DNA of 52,869 bases from NCBI RefSeq assembly GCF_000429365.1, contig NZ_AUBS01000029.1:1-52869 (forward strand). The letters are read 5' to 3'. The notes under the pieces were generated by a model. That model made no database searches, had not been told where the DNA came from, and was given only the letters and a program-made list of their open reading frames with translations. The DNA is from Pseudodonghicola xiamenensis DSM 18339. GTDB lineage: Bacteria > Pseudomonadota > Alphaproteobacteria > Rhodobacterales > Rhodobacteraceae. Both the position numbers and the translations under genes were made by a program. Shown piece by piece: positions 52,639 through 52,869 of this stretch; position 1 is the stretch's first letter, and every line of letters begins with the position of its first letter.

Positions 52639-52869
52639 ATGTCAGAGTGTATTAGCTGCGGTGGGAATTTGTCATTCTGGCAAGGGGATCAGCATAGGCG
52701 TTGCAAGGATTGCATATCTGCCGATAAGTGGCCTGAAGGTCATCCACATTACTCCATCGAGAGCCAACGTGAACAACAAGCTTCTCGGGAGCGAGAAGAA
52801 AGTATAACCAAAATTCTCCTAACCACAGAGACAGCACCTGACCTGCCCATCACCGAGCGTATAGAGATC
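52639..52869 (+). CDS. zinc-ribbon protein with possible YbjQ-like domain, 5' part only
   Basis: The frame from ATG 52639 reads MSECISCGGNLSFWQGDQHR and is open to the window edge (77 codons). It has a zinc ribbon (CISCG ... CKDC, about residues 4-24), then a charged linker (about 45-58) and ILLTTETAPDLPITERIEI, which resembles the first strand of YbjQ/UPF0145 domains. GTGGGGTGAG precedes the ATG; an in-frame ATG at 52612 is an alternative. Base composition is clearly less GC-rich than the rest of the window, fitting a transferred gene. The family call is tentative since the diagnostic part is beyond the window. Confidence 0.6.
   Translation, partial: MSECISCGGNLSFWQGDQHRRCKDCISADKWPEGHPHYSIESQREQQASREREESITKILLTTETAPDLPITERIEI

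Overview
The window is GC-rich DNA from an alphaproteobacterium, most likely a member of the Rhodobacterales (Rhodobacter/Paracoccus/Roseobacter relatives). This is inferred from gene content and from protein and codon style: a TRAP transporter, a full carnitine/gamma-butyrobetaine pathway, an HglS/AmaB lysine-catabolism pair, an Entner-Doudoroff edd-eda pair, and a PTS-Ntr ptsP next to lysC. No rRNA gene or complete tRNA gene was seen. Nearly all of the window is densely packed, operon-organised chromosome with many 4-base ATGA stop/start overlaps. Only the two ends look mobile.

Layout. (1) 1-1343: the 5' end of an IS5-type element, then a complete but broken IS481-type element. Its transposase has an early frameshift and two hairpin-forming, in-frame insertions at the catalytic motifs. 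(2) 1742-10934, minus strand: a probable catabolic operon reading LysR regulator, DUF1445 protein (D-glutamate cyclase/hydro-lyase family), TRAP transporter DctP-DctQ-DctM, DUF2848 hydrolase, amidase, PxpB, PxpC, PxpA. It looks like a route for uptake and ring-opening or amide hydrolysis of a 5-oxoproline-like compound. (3) 11121-26263: a carnitine/gamma-butyrobetaine region. A divergent LysR faces a gamma-butyrobetaine hydroxylase-like oxygenase and a class II aldolase. After them come another LysR, a PotABCD-type ABC transporter, a CaiA-like acyl-CoA dehydrogenase, an NDP-forming CoA ligase, CaiD, a BKACE enzyme, a carnitine dehydrogenase-thioesterase fusion and a second class II aldolase. 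A strong hairpin closes the region. Together these genes can take up gamma-butyrobetaine or carnitine and convert it to glycine betaine, with both an oxygenase route and a CoA-thioester route encoded.

(4) 26696-38427: housekeeping genes, almost all on the minus strand: eda, edd, ptsP, lysC, a DUF1178-SDR-NTF2-like set, EcsC, GNAT and SulP. A gap near 29.8-30.0 kb holds three DnaA-box-like 9-mers, and a nested palindromic repeat lies at 36652-36798. (5) 38631-43656: a beta-helix-like repeat membrane protein of unknown function, MTA phosphorylase, and a FixJ-type regulator with a TtrS-like sensor kinase. (6) 43861-47490: a small exported protein, then the lysine-catabolism genes hglS and amaB, closed by a 15-pair bidirectional hairpin. 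(7) 47606-52147: a MerR-family regulator divergent from a PqiABC lipid-transport operon, with a SoxR-box-like operator between them. In this operon PqiA is split into two genes. (8) 52355-52869: a 59-base 3' fragment of tRNA-Leu(GAG), a direct-repeat cluster, and the start of a lower-GC gene. This is the signature of the edge of an integrated genomic island that continues to the right.
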